Below are positions 48,876 to 58,109 of a stretch of 64,000 bases of DNA, one piece after another. The DNA comes from Gammaproteobacteria bacterium (lineage in GTDB: Bacteria; Pseudomonadota; Gammaproteobacteria; Xanthomonadales; SZUA-36). The notes under the pieces were generated by a model that was not told the origin of the DNA, did no database searches, and saw only the letters and a list, made by a program, of their open reading frames with translations. The translations under genes were made by a program, and so were the position numbers. Every line of letters begins with the position of its first letter. The stretch's first letter is position 1. The stretch spans positions 62,001 through 126,000 of the forward strand of contig JAJRUM010000050.1 of the NCBI GenBank assembly GCA_024277815.1. The letters run 5' to 3'.

Positions 48876-49427
48876 ATGGACCCGGTTATCACCATCATCA
48901 TCAGCATTTGCATGTTCCTGCTGTTCGCCGTCGCGGCAACACACAAACTGCGCGCAATGGCAGTCTTCAGGGCCGCCATGGATGACTATCAGTTGATCCC
49001 GCAGAAAGTAACCGGCCTGGTTTCCATCCTGCTGGTTATGGCCGAGTTGCTGTCAGCTGTCGCAGTGCTGATTCCAGCGACCCGGTTCGCCGGATACCTC
49101 ACCATGACCGGGTTGCTGTTGCTGTATACAACAGGCATCAGCATCAACCTGGCGCGTGGCCGGCGCAACATTGACTGTGGCTGTAGCGGCCCTGCATCAC
49201 GCCACGAACTCTCCAATGGGCTGGTATTGCGTAACCTGGCTTTACTTGGCCTGGTTATTCTGGCGCTGGCATTTCCGGCAACAAGCCCTGCGGGCGACCG
49301 CTTGCTGAACTGGCTGGACATACTGGTGATCATTTTCAGCGTGATGGTTATTAGCGGCCTGTATACAGGCATCAATCAATTGCTGGCGCAGGCGCCAAAA
49401 CTGGCTGCACTGAAGGCTGGCACATGA
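48876..49427 (+). CDS. aauE: MauE-family membrane protein for amine dehydrogenase maturation
   Basis: A 183-aa protein with four or five membrane helices and a CGCSGP Cys cluster between them (IDCGCSG). MauE-type proteins are needed for the small subunit to form its many disulfides, probably by feeding reductant or oxidant to MauD. Lies 6 bp after aauB and overlaps aauD by 4 bp. Confidence 0.9.
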   Translation: MDPVITIIISICMFLLFAVAATHKLRAMAVFRAAMDDYQLIPQKVTGLVSILLVMAELLSAVAVLIPATRFAGYLTMTGLLLLYTTGISINLARGRRNIDCGCSGPASRHELSNGLVLRNLALLGLVILALAFPATSPAGDRLLNWLDILVIIFSVMVISGLYTGINQLLAQAPKLAALKAGT

Positions 49428-50050
49428 TAAACACACTCATCATTTCCAATATCATTCTATGGATACTGGTGCTGGCACTGGTAGCGGTCGTGTTTGCGCT
49501 GGTTCGTCAGATTGGTGTCTTGTACGAGCGGGTCGCACCCGCCGGTGCATTGATGGCAAGCAAAGGCCTGAAAACCGGGGAACTGGCACCGGTGTTCGAT
49601 CTGCAGACGCTTCAAGGCCGGGCTTTTCGCCTCGGCGGCACGCGCAGTGACGGCAAAAGTACTTTGCTGTTTTTCCTTTCGCCCACCTGTCCGGTATGCA
49701 AAACCCTGCTGCCGGTCTTGCAAGCCATGCGCACCAGCGAGGCCGACTGGCTGGAGATTGTGCTGGCCAGTGATGGCGATGAGAATGAGCACCGTGAATG
49801 GCTCAAGCAGCAGAAACTGGAGTCCTGGCCTTATATCCTGTCCCCCCAACTGGGCATGACCATGCAGGTAGCCAAGTTACCTTTTGGGGCATTGATCGAT
49901 GAAAATGGCATCCTGTGTGCCAGAGGACTGGTCAACAGCAGAGAACACATTGAGAGCCTGTTTGAGGCCAAGGCACGTGGTGTCGCCTCGATCCAGGAAT
50001 ACATGCAGGGTAAAAAACAGCAAGACAACCAGGAGCAAGACGTTGCCTGA
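49424..50050 (+). CDS. aauD: MauD-family thioredoxin-like disulfide protein
   Basis: A 208-aa membrane-anchored thioredoxin-fold protein. One N-terminal helix (residues 5-28), then FFLSPTCPVCKTLLP with the CxxC redox pair. It probably isomerises or forms disulfides in the TTQ small subunit in the periplasm, working with the MauE-type partner. aauA follows 15 bp later. Confidence 0.9.
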   Translation: MINTLIISNIILWILVLALVAVVFALVRQIGVLYERVAPAGALMASKGLKTGELAPVFDLQTLQGRAFRLGGTRSDGKSTLLFFLSPTCPVCKTLLPVLQAMRTSEADWLEIVLASDGDENEHREWLKQQKLESWPYILSPQLGMTMQVAKLPFGALIDENGILCARGLVNSREHIESLFEAKARGVASIQEYMQGKKQQDNQEQDVA

Positions 50051-50065
50051 CAAGGAATATCACTT

Positions 50066-50587
50066 ATGAAATGGCTGGATAGATTTTCTGAAAGATCGGC
50101 AAGATCCGTCGCACGACAAAGCTCCCGACGTGGTTTTATTGCCCGGGTTGGAACAATGATACTGGGCGGGGCCGCCATCCCGTTGCTACCCGTGGCGAGG
50201 GCCAGCAACAACCGGCCGGATGCACCTGCCGAGAGCGGTGACCCACGCAGTTGTGACTACTGGCGATACTGCGCCATTGATGGGTTTTTATGTGATTGCT
50301 GCGGTGGAACTTACAACAGTTGCCCGCCCGGAACGACTGTTTCCCCCATCACCTGGATAGGCACGTGTACGAATCCTGTCGACGGCAAAGATTATATTAT
50401 TTCGTACAACGACTGCTGCGGGAAGTCCAGCTGTGGCCGCTGCTTATGTAACCGCAACGAGGGCGACAAGCCGGTTTACCAGCCACCTCTGTCGAACGAC
50501 ATTAACTGGTGTGCAGGGTCATCAGTCGATACACCGTACAACTGTTCAACAGCGGTCGTACTCGGCCTGGCTGTCGCAGAGTCCTGA
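50066..50587 (+). CDS. aauA: Aromatic amine dehydrogenase small (light) subunit, TTQ-bearing
   Basis: A 173-aa catalytic subunit with a Tat-type signal (SRRGFIARVG). The mature part is packed with cysteines (CDYWRYC, CDCCGG, CCGKSSCGRCLC). Trp97 (TWIGTC) and Trp148 (INWCAG) are 51 residues apart, as are the two Trp that form tryptophan tryptophylquinone in methylamine dehydrogenase (57 and 108). Asp72 and Asp116 fall where the two essential Asp (32 and 76) lie. All cofactor residues are thus kept. The stop codon shares one base with the ATG of the cytochrome gene. Confidence 0.93.
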   Translation: MKWLDRFSERSARSVARQSSRRGFIARVGTMILGGAAIPLLPVARASNNRPDAPAESGDPRSCDYWRYCAIDGFLCDCCGGTYNSCPPGTTVSPITWIGTCTNPVDGKDYIISYNDCCGKSSCGRCLCNRNEGDKPVYQPPLSNDINWCAGSSVDTPYNCSTAVVLGLAVAES

Positions 50588-51021
50588 TGCAGCTTTCTGC
50601 CACAACAGCCTCGGTCATTGGCACAGTATTGCTGTTAGGCAGCACAGGCGCCTCGGCTGCAGATTCCTATTCAGCCCGAACCAATTACATGTTGATGTGC
50701 CAGGGCTGCCACCTGGCAGACGGTACCGGCACTGCAGAAAAAGTACCGGCACTTAAGAACAAGGTGGGTCGGTTTTTACGGGTTGCTGGTGGACGCGAGT
50801 ACCTGATCCAGGTGCCCGGGACCTCCCAGTCGCCGCTGACCGACAAAGAGGTGGCCGCTGTTCTTAACTGGATACTGGAAAGTTTCAGTCGTGCTGAATT
50901 ACCCGCCGATTTCAACCCGTATACCCGCGAGGAAGTGGCGCGCTATCGCTATGAACCACTGGCAAATGCCAGTGAAGTGCGAGCCGGATTACTGCGCAAG
51001 CTACAGCAAAAGGACTTATGA
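50587..51021 (+). CDS. Periplasmic monoheme cytochrome c next to amine dehydrogenase
   Basis: A 144-aa protein with a signal peptide (to about GASA, residue 23) and one heme site, CQGCH. The ATG overlaps the aauA stop (TGATG); the track start at 50509 is too early. The later Met axial ligand is not obvious. An equivalent c-type cytochrome gene follows the light-chain gene in the A. faecalis aau cluster. It probably accepts electrons from the quinone cofactor, directly or through azurin. The end overlaps the convergent luxR-type gene by 6 bp. Confidence 0.85.
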   Translation: MQLSATTASVIGTVLLLGSTGASAADSYSARTNYMLMCQGCHLADGTGTAEKVPALKNKVGRFLRVAGGREYLIQVPGTSQSPLTDKEVAAVLNWILESFSRAELPADFNPYTREEVARYRYEPLANASEVRAGLLRKLQQKDL

Positions 51022-51903
51022 GGAATGGCGCTCTTTGCTCACGTACTGGCTGGCTGTAAGACACAGCGTAAACAGTTCATTCTGGGAAGAAATATCCAGT
51101 TTTTCATAAGCGCGGCGCCGGTACGTAACCACACTGGACTGTGCAATATTAAGGTCGAGCCCGATACCGACTGAGGTGTAACCCAACAGGATACGTTCAC
51201 AAACTTCCCGTTCACGCGGGGTCAAGTGGGAAAATGGAGATACATTTTTGCTAATTATGTTGTGCACCAGGCTATGCGCATTCCGGTACTGCCCCTGTTT
51301 GTCAGTCGGGCCGGTCTGGAGGGTACGGTAATGCGTGGAAATCAGTGCTGTGATCAAGGGCAGAATGGATTCGAGCAACTGCCAGTCTTTATCGGAATAG
51401 GGGCCGGAACGCCCCATACGGTAGAAATTACAGTACACGCTACCCTGCTCAACCTTACCAATGGTCGAAGCCTTGTCAATCAGGTCATGGCGATCAAAAA
51501 AATGATTCTGGTAAGCAGCGTCCGAGTCACCGCCAAGCGGTATCATACGACCCGCGCTGCCCTCAGCTTTCCCACTAAGCTTGGGGAAATTAGGGTCTTG
51601 CTCGTGGAAGTTTCTGACGTAGTCGTCAGCCAGTTGCTGGGCCTCTTCAACCCGCATTCTGCCATGGGTAAAAAGGTGGCCCGCGCCACTTTCGCCGTAG
51701 GTAAAAACCACACAATGATCTACGGGGGTTACCTTGTTGAGTAACTTGAGCAGACACGATTCAAATGTTGGTAAGCCGATACACCGGCATAGGTTTGTCA
51801 ATCCTTCCAGCCAGTCCGGATCCCCAAAAGCACTGGGGTCCCCAAAGCGGGAATCCGGCCGCCCAAGGTTACGACTGCGACTGGTTTTTTGTGATGACGT
51901 CAT
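51016..51903 (-). CDS. LuxR family transcriptional regulator
   Basis: A 295-aa regulator with an N-terminal sensor region of GAF-like length and a C-terminal LuxR HTH (LTPREREVCERILLGYTSVGIG, IAQSSVVTYRRRAYEKL). No receiver Asp pattern, so it is not a typical two-component regulator; a small ligand such as an aromatic acid or amine is plausible. ATG at 51903 is preferred. It points away from the symporter operon across a 39-bp gap and converges on the amine dehydrogenase operon, well placed to control both. Confidence 0.85.
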   Translation of the reverse strand: MTSSQKTSRSRNLGRPDSRFGDPSAFGDPDWLEGLTNLCRCIGLPTFESCLLKLLNKVTPVDHCVVFTYGESGAGHLFTHGRMRVEEAQQLADDYVRNFHEQDPNFPKLSGKAEGSAGRMIPLGGDSDAAYQNHFFDRHDLIDKASTIGKVEQGSVYCNFYRMGRSGPYSDKDWQLLESILPLITALISTHYRTLQTGPTDKQGQYRNAHSLVHNIISKNVSPFSHLTPREREVCERILLGYTSVGIGLDLNIAQSSVVTYRRRAYEKLDISSQNELFTLCLTASQYVSKERHSS

Positions 51904-51942
51904 GGTCTTAGTGTAACAGCAAGACCCGGGAAGTATAAAAAT

Positions 51943-52266
51943 ATGCAACTACGTGTGGAAAGAGAGATACTTGGAAGCAAAGATTTCCAGCAACTGGTCA
52001 CTGTCCGTCGCTGGGTTTCCTGGTCGTTTCTGCTGGTGTTGCTTGGCCTTTACCTGGCTTTCGGCTTGTTATCCGCCTATGCCCCCGCAGTACTTGCCCA
52101 ACCCATGTTTTCCAGTGCCGTCGTGCCGTTTGGTATCGTTATGGGGTACGGCATTCTGTTGCTGACTTTTACACTCACCGTGGTCTACGTGTGGATTGCC
52201 AATAATTATTTCGTTCCCCTCGAAAGAAAAATCATGGCCAGTATCACGTCCGGGACAAGCCAATGA
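51943..52266 (+). CDS. DUF485 family membrane protein (YjcH-like)
   Basis: A 107-aa protein with two membrane helices (about 28-48 and 62-86). DUF485 proteins are encoded directly before sodium:solute symporters of the ActP group and are assumed to assist them. It overlaps the symporter gene by ATGA, so expression is coupled. Confidence 0.88.
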   Translation: MQLRVEREILGSKDFQQLVTVRRWVSWSFLLVLLGLYLAFGLLSAYAPAVLAQPMFSSAVVPFGIVMGYGILLLTFTLTVVYVWIANNYFVPLERKIMASITSGTSQ

Positions 52267-53816
52267 ATATGACTGCGATAGTGATGTTCTTCCTGTTTGT
52301 CGGGATCACCCTGGTCATTACGGTTTGGGCATCCAGGCGCACCAAGACACGTTCTGACTTTTACGCAGCCGGCAAAAGTATTGGCGGCATGCAGAACGGC
52401 CTCGCGATTGCCGGCGATTTCATGTCTGCAGCAACTTTTCTGGGGGTGACCGCACTGGTATACAGCACCGGTATGGATGGCATGCTGTTCATTATCGGCG
52501 GCACGCTGGGCTGGGCGGTTATCCTGCTGCTGGTTGCGGAACGGCTGCGTAACCTCGGCCAATACACCTTTTCTGATGTAGTGGCCTTCCGCCTTGAGCG
52601 CAAGCCGGTCAGAACCATGTCGGCCATTGGTTCGCTGGCCGTTGCAATCCCCTACCTGCTTGCACAAATGGTGGGCGCCGGTGCTTTAATCCAGATCCTC
52701 TTTGGTTTGCCGTATGAGGTTGCTGTTGTGCTGGTGGGCGTGCTGATGACGCTCTACGTCATGTTTGGCGGCATGCTTGCAACCACCTGGATTCAAACCA
52801 TCAAGGCCGTGCTACTACTGGTAGGCGGAACAATTATCGGCTTCAGCGTCATGTCCATGATGCACTTTGATTTTGCCGAGTTAATAACCGCCGCGGTGGC
52901 CGAGCATCCAAAAGGTGCAGCGATTATGGCCCCGGGTGTGATGTTTACAGATACCATCACGATCATTTCAATCGGGTTGGCGTTTGTGTTCGGTACCGCT
53001 GGCTTACCGCATGTCCTGATGCGCTTTTTCACCGTTCCGGATGCCATTCAGGCACGGCGTTCAGTGGCTTACGCTATTGGCTTCATCGGCTATTTCCAAA
53101 GCCTGATATTCATCATTGGCCTTGGAGCAGTGGTTTACGTCACCAATAATCCCGAATTCCTGACGGCGGACGGCGGCTTGATCGGCGGCAGCAACATGTC
53201 GGCTGTGCACCTTTCCAAAGTTATTGGTGGCGACCTGTTTCTCGGCTTTATATCCGCCGTGGCCTTTGCCACCATCCTGGCGGTTGTTTCCGGCCTGACC
53301 CTGTCTGCTGCCGCTGCAGTTTCACATGATCTGTACGCCAATGTGATCTGCAATGGAGACAGTGACCGGGATACAGAATTGAAGATATCCAGGATAACGA
53401 CGTTGGTGATTGGCTTGAGCACCATGGGCCTCGCCATCCTGCTGGAAGGTGAAAATGTTGCAGTGCTGGCACTGATCGCGCTGGCCATTGCCGCCAGCGT
53501 GAATTTTCCGGTGATGTTTCTATCCATGTACTGGTCAAAATTTACCACCCGTGGCGCATTGGCCGGCGGCTATGCAGGTCTGGCCACTTCACTGATCCTG
53601 GTCATGCTGGGCCCCACCGTATGGGTCACACTATTTGGTTTTGATACACCGATATTCCCTTACCGTTACCCGACGTTATTTGCAATGCTGGCAAACCTGG
53701 TTTTTGCTTGGGGGTTTTCGGTAAGCGACAAGAGTGCAAGGGCTTCCGCAGAACTGGAGTCCTTTGACAAACAGTGGATACAGTCCGAAATCGGACCCGT
53801 TGAGGAACAATCATGA
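52263..53816 (+). CDS. Sodium:solute symporter (ActP-like; possibly a phenylacetate permease)
   Basis: A 517-aa SSS-family permease with about 13 helices. DFYAAGKSIGGMQNGLAIAGDFMSAATFLG is the family N-terminus, and the GTAGLPHVLMRFFTV stretch is like ActP. Acetate permeases have this look, but characterised phenylacetate permeases (PaaL/PhaJ) are in the same family. Coupling to paaK by an ATGA overlap favours an arylacetate as substrate here. That is inference from context. Confidence 0.85.
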   Translation: MNMTAIVMFFLFVGITLVITVWASRRTKTRSDFYAAGKSIGGMQNGLAIAGDFMSAATFLGVTALVYSTGMDGMLFIIGGTLGWAVILLLVAERLRNLGQYTFSDVVAFRLERKPVRTMSAIGSLAVAIPYLLAQMVGAGALIQILFGLPYEVAVVLVGVLMTLYVMFGGMLATTWIQTIKAVLLLVGGTIIGFSVMSMMHFDFAELITAAVAEHPKGAAIMAPGVMFTDTITIISIGLAFVFGTAGLPHVLMRFFTVPDAIQARRSVAYAIGFIGYFQSLIFIIGLGAVVYVTNNPEFLTADGGLIGGSNMSAVHLSKVIGGDLFLGFISAVAFATILAVVSGLTLSAAAAVSHDLYANVICNGDSDRDTELKISRITTLVIGLSTMGLAILLEGENVAVLALIALAIAASVNFPVMFLSMYWSKFTTRGALAGGYAGLATSLILVMLGPTVWVTLFGFDTPIFPYRYPTLFAMLANLVFAWGFSVSDKSARASAELESFDKQWIQSEIGPVEEQS

Positions 53817-55120
53817 GCACTATCAATCACGAAGAACTCGAACCTATTGAGAAGGCCAGTCGCGACGAACTGCAGGCTTTGCAACTGCAGCGTATGCAGT
53901 GGAGCCTGCAACATGCCTATGACAATGTTGCCCACTACCGCAAAATTTTCGATGCGGCGGGCGTACACCCCTCTGACCTTAAATGCCTCGCTGACCTGGG
54001 TAAATTTCCACTCACCGCCAAGCAGGATTTACGCGAAAACTACCCTTTCAACCTGTTTGCGGTGCCGATGGATGAGGTTGTCAGAATTCACGCTTCGAGC
54101 GGCACCACCGGCAAGCCTACGGTGGTTGGGTACACGCAGAATGACATCGACATGTGGGCGGATGTCTGTGCCCGCGCCATTCGTGCCGCCGGTGGCAGCA
54201 AGCGTGACAAAGTCCACGTTGCCTATGGTTACGGCATGTTCACCGGCGGCCTCGGCGCACATTATGGTGCCGAACGCCTCGGCGCAACCGTCATCCCGAT
54301 GTCAGGCGGCCAGACCGAGAAACAGGTGCAACTGATTGAAGACTTCAAACCGGATATCATCATGGCCACACCGTCCTATGTGCTCAATCTTGCCGATGAG
54401 TTTGAGCGCCAGGGGCTTGACCCGGCAGCATCTTCGCTGCGGGTCGGCATGTTCGGTGCAGAACCCTGGACGGACGCCATGCGCAAGGAGATTGAAGCCC
54501 GCTGCGGCATGGATGCCATCGATATTTACGGTTTGTCAGAAGTTATCGGTCCAGGCGTTGCCAGTGAATGCCTTGAAACCAAAGACGGCCCAACCATCTG
54601 GGAGGATCATTTTTATCCGGAAATTGTCGACACAGTGACGGGTGAAGTGCTACCGGACGGCGAATACGGTGAACTGGTTTTTACTTCCCTGACCAAGGAA
54701 GCCCTGCCTATTATTCGCTACCGGACGCGTGACCTGACACGCCTGTTGCCGGGAACCGCCCGTACCATGCGGCGCATGGATAAAATCACCGGCCGCAGCG
54801 ATGACATGATGATTATACGCGGCGTTAACGTGTTCCCGACCCAGATTGAAGAAGAGATACTTAAACTCAAGGAGTGCTCACCGCATTACCAGATTGAGCT
54901 GTATACTGAAAAGCAGATGGACAAACTGCGGGTGCTGGTCGAGCTGGCACCAAAGTATGACCAACTATCCGCTGAGGAAAAAGCGGCCGTTGCGAGCAAG
55001 CTACAACATAACATCAAGTCATATATTGGTGTCAGCTCCAGCATCGAATTGCGCCAGGAAGGTGGTGTTGCCCGCTCTGAGGGCAAGGCCGTGCGTATCG
55101 TTGATATGCGTTCCCGCTGA
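53813..55120 (+). CDS. paaK: Phenylacetate-CoA ligase
   Basis: Adenylate-forming ligase that converts phenylacetate, ATP and CoA to phenylacetyl-CoA. This 435-aa protein has the AMP-binding loop SSGTTGKPTVVGYT, DIYGLSEVIGPG, and the C-terminal catalytic region KITGRSDDMMIIRGVNVFP, matching PaaK in length and pattern. The rest of the paa epoxidation and ring-opening genes are not in the window. It links the amine dehydrogenase genes to arylacetate metabolism. Confidence 0.93.
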   Translation: MSTINHEELEPIEKASRDELQALQLQRMQWSLQHAYDNVAHYRKIFDAAGVHPSDLKCLADLGKFPLTAKQDLRENYPFNLFAVPMDEVVRIHASSGTTGKPTVVGYTQNDIDMWADVCARAIRAAGGSKRDKVHVAYGYGMFTGGLGAHYGAERLGATVIPMSGGQTEKQVQLIEDFKPDIIMATPSYVLNLADEFERQGLDPAASSLRVGMFGAEPWTDAMRKEIEARCGMDAIDIYGLSEVIGPGVASECLETKDGPTIWEDHFYPEIVDTVTGEVLPDGEYGELVFTSLTKEALPIIRYRTRDLTRLLPGTARTMRRMDKITGRSDDMMIIRGVNVFPTQIEEEILKLKECSPHYQIELYTEKQMDKLRVLVELAPKYDQLSAEEKAAVASKLQHNIKSYIGVSSSIELRQEGGVARSEGKAVRIVDMRSR

Positions 55121-55243
55121 TAAACTGTGTTGAATAATATAGATGGGCAATAACGTCCACCTCTGGTCACGTTTTACGTGGGCTGATTTTGGAACTTCAC
55201 TCTGGCATTATTAACTGTTGCCAAATAGAAACATGGAATTTGT

Positions 55244-56200
55244 ATGACAAAGAAATTTGCTTCCCAGGCTGACCTGGACGAAAAACAGGTCTCTTTCACC
55301 CGACTCGCAGATGGCCTCTATGCCTATACTGCTGAGGGTGACCCCAATACCGGTATTGTTATTGGTGACGACTCGGTGATGGTCATTGATGCTCAGGCGA
55401 CTCCCATTATGGCGCAGGACGTGATCGCAAAAATACGTACCGTTACAGATAAACCCATCAAGTATGTCGTCATGAGCCACTACCATGCTGTGCGTGTACT
55501 CGGCACGTCAGGTTATGAGCCGGATGAAATCATTTCCAGCCAGGACACCTACGACCTAATCGTTGAGCGCGGCGAGCAGGATTTCAAATCAGAACTGGAG
55601 CGTTTTCCCCGGCTTTTCAGCGGCGTTGAGTCTGTACCTGGCCTGACCTGGCCAACAATGACTTTCGAAGGCGAGATGTCCATCTGGATGGGCAAACGCG
55701 AGGTAAGGTTGATGCAACTCGGACGCGGACACACCAAGGGTGACACGGTTGCCTGGCTTCCTAAGGAAAAAGTTCTCTTCAGTGGCGACCTGGTGGAATA
55801 TGGTGCAACACCCTATACCGGTGATGCCTACCTGAACGACTGGCCGCAGACGCTGGCGCGCGTGGCCGCACTGAACCCGGTCGCACTAGTGCCAGGGCGC
55901 GGTGATGCACTCACCACGCCGGAAGCATGCAATGAAGCAATAGAAGGTACCAGGGCATTTCTGAAAGGCATGTTCGAGTCCGTAAAGCAGGGGCGAGAGG
56001 AAGGGAAAAATCTCAACGAGATATATGCACAAACCTACGCACGCCTGAAGCCTGACTTTGGCCACTGGGTAATTTTCGACCACTGCCTGCCCTTTGACAT
56101 CAGCCGCGCCTTCGATGAGGCCGGCGGTATTACTGACCCCCGTATCTGGACAGCAGAGAGGGACGCTGATATGTGGCGCGATCTCGAAACCGGAAAGTAA
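55244..56200 (+). CDS. Metallo-beta-lactamase-fold protein with altered metal site
   Basis: A 318-aa MBL-fold protein. The usual HxHxDH is here SHYHAVRVLG, so the Asp and third His are replaced. GRGHTKGD and LFSGDLVE supply further ligands, and the late His region reads PGRGD. Only one metal may be bound. I recall this SHYHAVRVLG variant from proteins encoded with FAD monooxygenases and DUF2783 proteins, as here. Substrate unknown; hydrolysis of a lactone or thioester would suit the context. A 123-bp gap after paaK may hold a separate promoter. Confidence 0.8.
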   Translation: MTKKFASQADLDEKQVSFTRLADGLYAYTAEGDPNTGIVIGDDSVMVIDAQATPIMAQDVIAKIRTVTDKPIKYVVMSHYHAVRVLGTSGYEPDEIISSQDTYDLIVERGEQDFKSELERFPRLFSGVESVPGLTWPTMTFEGEMSIWMGKREVRLMQLGRGHTKGDTVAWLPKEKVLFSGDLVEYGATPYTGDAYLNDWPQTLARVAALNPVALVPGRGDALTTPEACNEAIEGTRAFLKGMFESVKQGREEGKNLNEIYAQTYARLKPDFGHWVIFDHCLPFDISRAFDEAGGITDPRIWTAERDADMWRDLETGK

Positions 56201-56209
56201 GGAAAAAAC

Positions 56210-57862
56210 ATGCGCGGCGTACGTCAAATATATCCGTTTACAAGACCACCGGAACTGGACACTGACAAACGGACCCGGGTGCCGGTGATCATCGTTGGTG
56301 CAGGCCCCATCGGCATGGCCATGGGCCTGGATCTTGACCTGCAGGGTATTCCCAACATCATTCTTGACGATGACAACAAAGTCAGTATCGGCTCACGCGC
56401 TATCTGCTGGGCCAAGCGCGCACTGGAAGTGGTCGACAGGCTTGGCTGTGGCGAACGCATGCTGGACAAAGGTGTTACCTGGAACCTTGGCAAAGTATTT
56501 TTTGGAGACAGGAAAGACCCGGTCTATGGTTTCAACATGCTGGAGGAGGAGGAGCAACAATTCCCCGGCTTTATTAACTTGCAGCAATACTATGCAGAAG
56601 AGTACCTGATTGATGAGATTGACAAGCGGGAACTGACATCGATCCGCTGGGAGAACGAGGTCACCGCAGTCAGCCAGGGCGATGAGGGGGCGACCCTCAG
56701 CGTCAGTACGCCCGAGGGAAAATACCAGATTGACTGTGACTATGTGGTTGCCGCCGATGGAGCACGCAGCCCGTTACGCAAGATGCTCGGCTTTGATTTT
56801 GGCGGCGAAACTTTCCAGGATCACTTCCTGATCGCAGATATCAAGATGAAAGCTGAGTTTCCGGCTGAGCGTTGGTTCTGGTTTGACCCACCATTCAACC
56901 GGGGCCAGTCTGCCCTGCTGCACAAGCAGCCCGATGATGTCTGGCGACTCGATTTCCAGTTGGGCTGGGACATTGACCGGGAGGAAGAGCTGAAATCCGA
57001 GAAGGTTTCTGAGCGAATCCACGCCATGCTGGGGGATGATTTCGAATTTGACTTTGAATGGGTCAGTATCTACACCTTCCAATGCCGGCGCATGGACCGG
57101 TTTGTCCATGACCGCATCATCTTCACCGGCGACGCAGCCCACCTCGTTTCACCTTTTGGTGCGCGTGGCGCCAACAGCGGCCTGCAGGATGTTGATAACC
57201 TGGGCTGGAAGCTTGCTCTCATTCTGCAGGGCAAGGCACCCGCCAGGCTGCTTGAATCGTACAATGACGAACGGATCGCGGCAGCAAAAGAGAATATTCT
57301 GAACTCGACCCGCGCCACCGACTTTATTACGCCCAAGAGCGAAGTCAGCAGGATTTTCCGTGATGCCACGCTGGAGCTTGCCGATGAGTTTGAGTTTGCC
57401 CGCCGTTTCGTCAACAGCGGCCGCCTGTCCATTCCCACAATTCTGGATGATTCAACCCTGAATACTGAGGACCATGACAGCTTTGACAGCAAACTGGTAC
57501 CCGGCTCACCTGCGATTGATGCCCCCGTCAAGATCAACGGCAAAGAGAGCTGGTTCCTGAAGTCGATTGGCAACAACTTCACCGGTGTCTACTTCGCCAG
57601 GCAAGGTGCGAATGCCCCCGAGGGTGCTGCGCAGCTCGAACACGACGATATCCCGGTCAATACACTGGTGGTTTCTGATATGGATGTGGCCGGCAGCGGT
57701 TTGTTGCTTGACCACAAGGGCCTGCTGAAGCAGCGACTGGATGGACAACCCGGAACTTACTACCTTTTCCGGCCAGACCAGCATGTAGTTGCCAGGTGGC
57801 GGGAGTTTGATTCGCAAGCAGTCCGGGATGCAGTCGCCCGCGCTACGATGCAAGCACACTAA
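56210..57862 (+). CDS. FAD-dependent aromatic hydroxylase (MhpA-like)
   Basis: A 550-aa class A flavoprotein monooxygenase. N-terminal FAD motif GAGPIGMAMG, the DG motif VVAADGARSPLRK and GD motif FTGDAAHLVSPFGARG are present, then a thioredoxin-like C-terminal domain as in MhpA/PheA hydroxylases. It should hydroxylate a phenolic acid using NAD(P)H and O2. In this locus a hydroxyarylacetate from tyramine or dopamine would be a sensible substrate, but this is inference. Spaced 9 bp after the MBL gene. Confidence 0.85.
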   Translation: MRGVRQIYPFTRPPELDTDKRTRVPVIIVGAGPIGMAMGLDLDLQGIPNIILDDDNKVSIGSRAICWAKRALEVVDRLGCGERMLDKGVTWNLGKVFFGDRKDPVYGFNMLEEEEQQFPGFINLQQYYAEEYLIDEIDKRELTSIRWENEVTAVSQGDEGATLSVSTPEGKYQIDCDYVVAADGARSPLRKMLGFDFGGETFQDHFLIADIKMKAEFPAERWFWFDPPFNRGQSALLHKQPDDVWRLDFQLGWDIDREEELKSEKVSERIHAMLGDDFEFDFEWVSIYTFQCRRMDRFVHDRIIFTGDAAHLVSPFGARGANSGLQDVDNLGWKLALILQGKAPARLLESYNDERIAAAKENILNSTRATDFITPKSEVSRIFRDATLELADEFEFARRFVNSGRLSIPTILDDSTLNTEDHDSFDSKLVPGSPAIDAPVKINGKESWFLKSIGNNFTGVYFARQGANAPEGAAQLEHDDIPVNTLVVSDMDVAGSGLLLDHKGLLKQRLDGQPGTYYLFRPDQHVVARWREFDSQAVRDAVARATMQAH

Positions 57863-57883
57863 AACAAGCAGGTTAAGATCGGC

Positions 57884-58090
57884 ATGAGCCAAAATACCCT
57901 AAGCAATCCACGAATTGATGACCCCGATGACTTCTATGCAAGCCTCATCGCTCTCCACAATGGCCTGACCACTGAACAAAGCCAGAGCCTCAACAGTAAA
58001 TTGATCCTGTTGATGGCCAATCATATTGGTGACCGGGCAGTGCTCGATGAGATGCTTAGCGCTGTAGAGACAGATAGCCCGCAAGGCTGA
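57884..58090 (+). CDS. DUF2783 family protein
   Basis: A 68-aa soluble, mostly helical protein (DPDDFYASLIALHNGLT, LMANHIGD). DUF2783 members are small companions of FAD monooxygenase and MBL-fold genes, as here. It could be a small subunit or stabiliser of the hydroxylase; nothing in the sequence shows a catalytic site. Confidence 0.75.
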   Translation: MSQNTLSNPRIDDPDDFYASLIALHNGLTTEQSQSLNSKLILLMANHIGDRAVLDEMLSAVETDSPQG

Positions 58091-58109
58091 TGGCAGCAGA
58101 GCTTAACAT

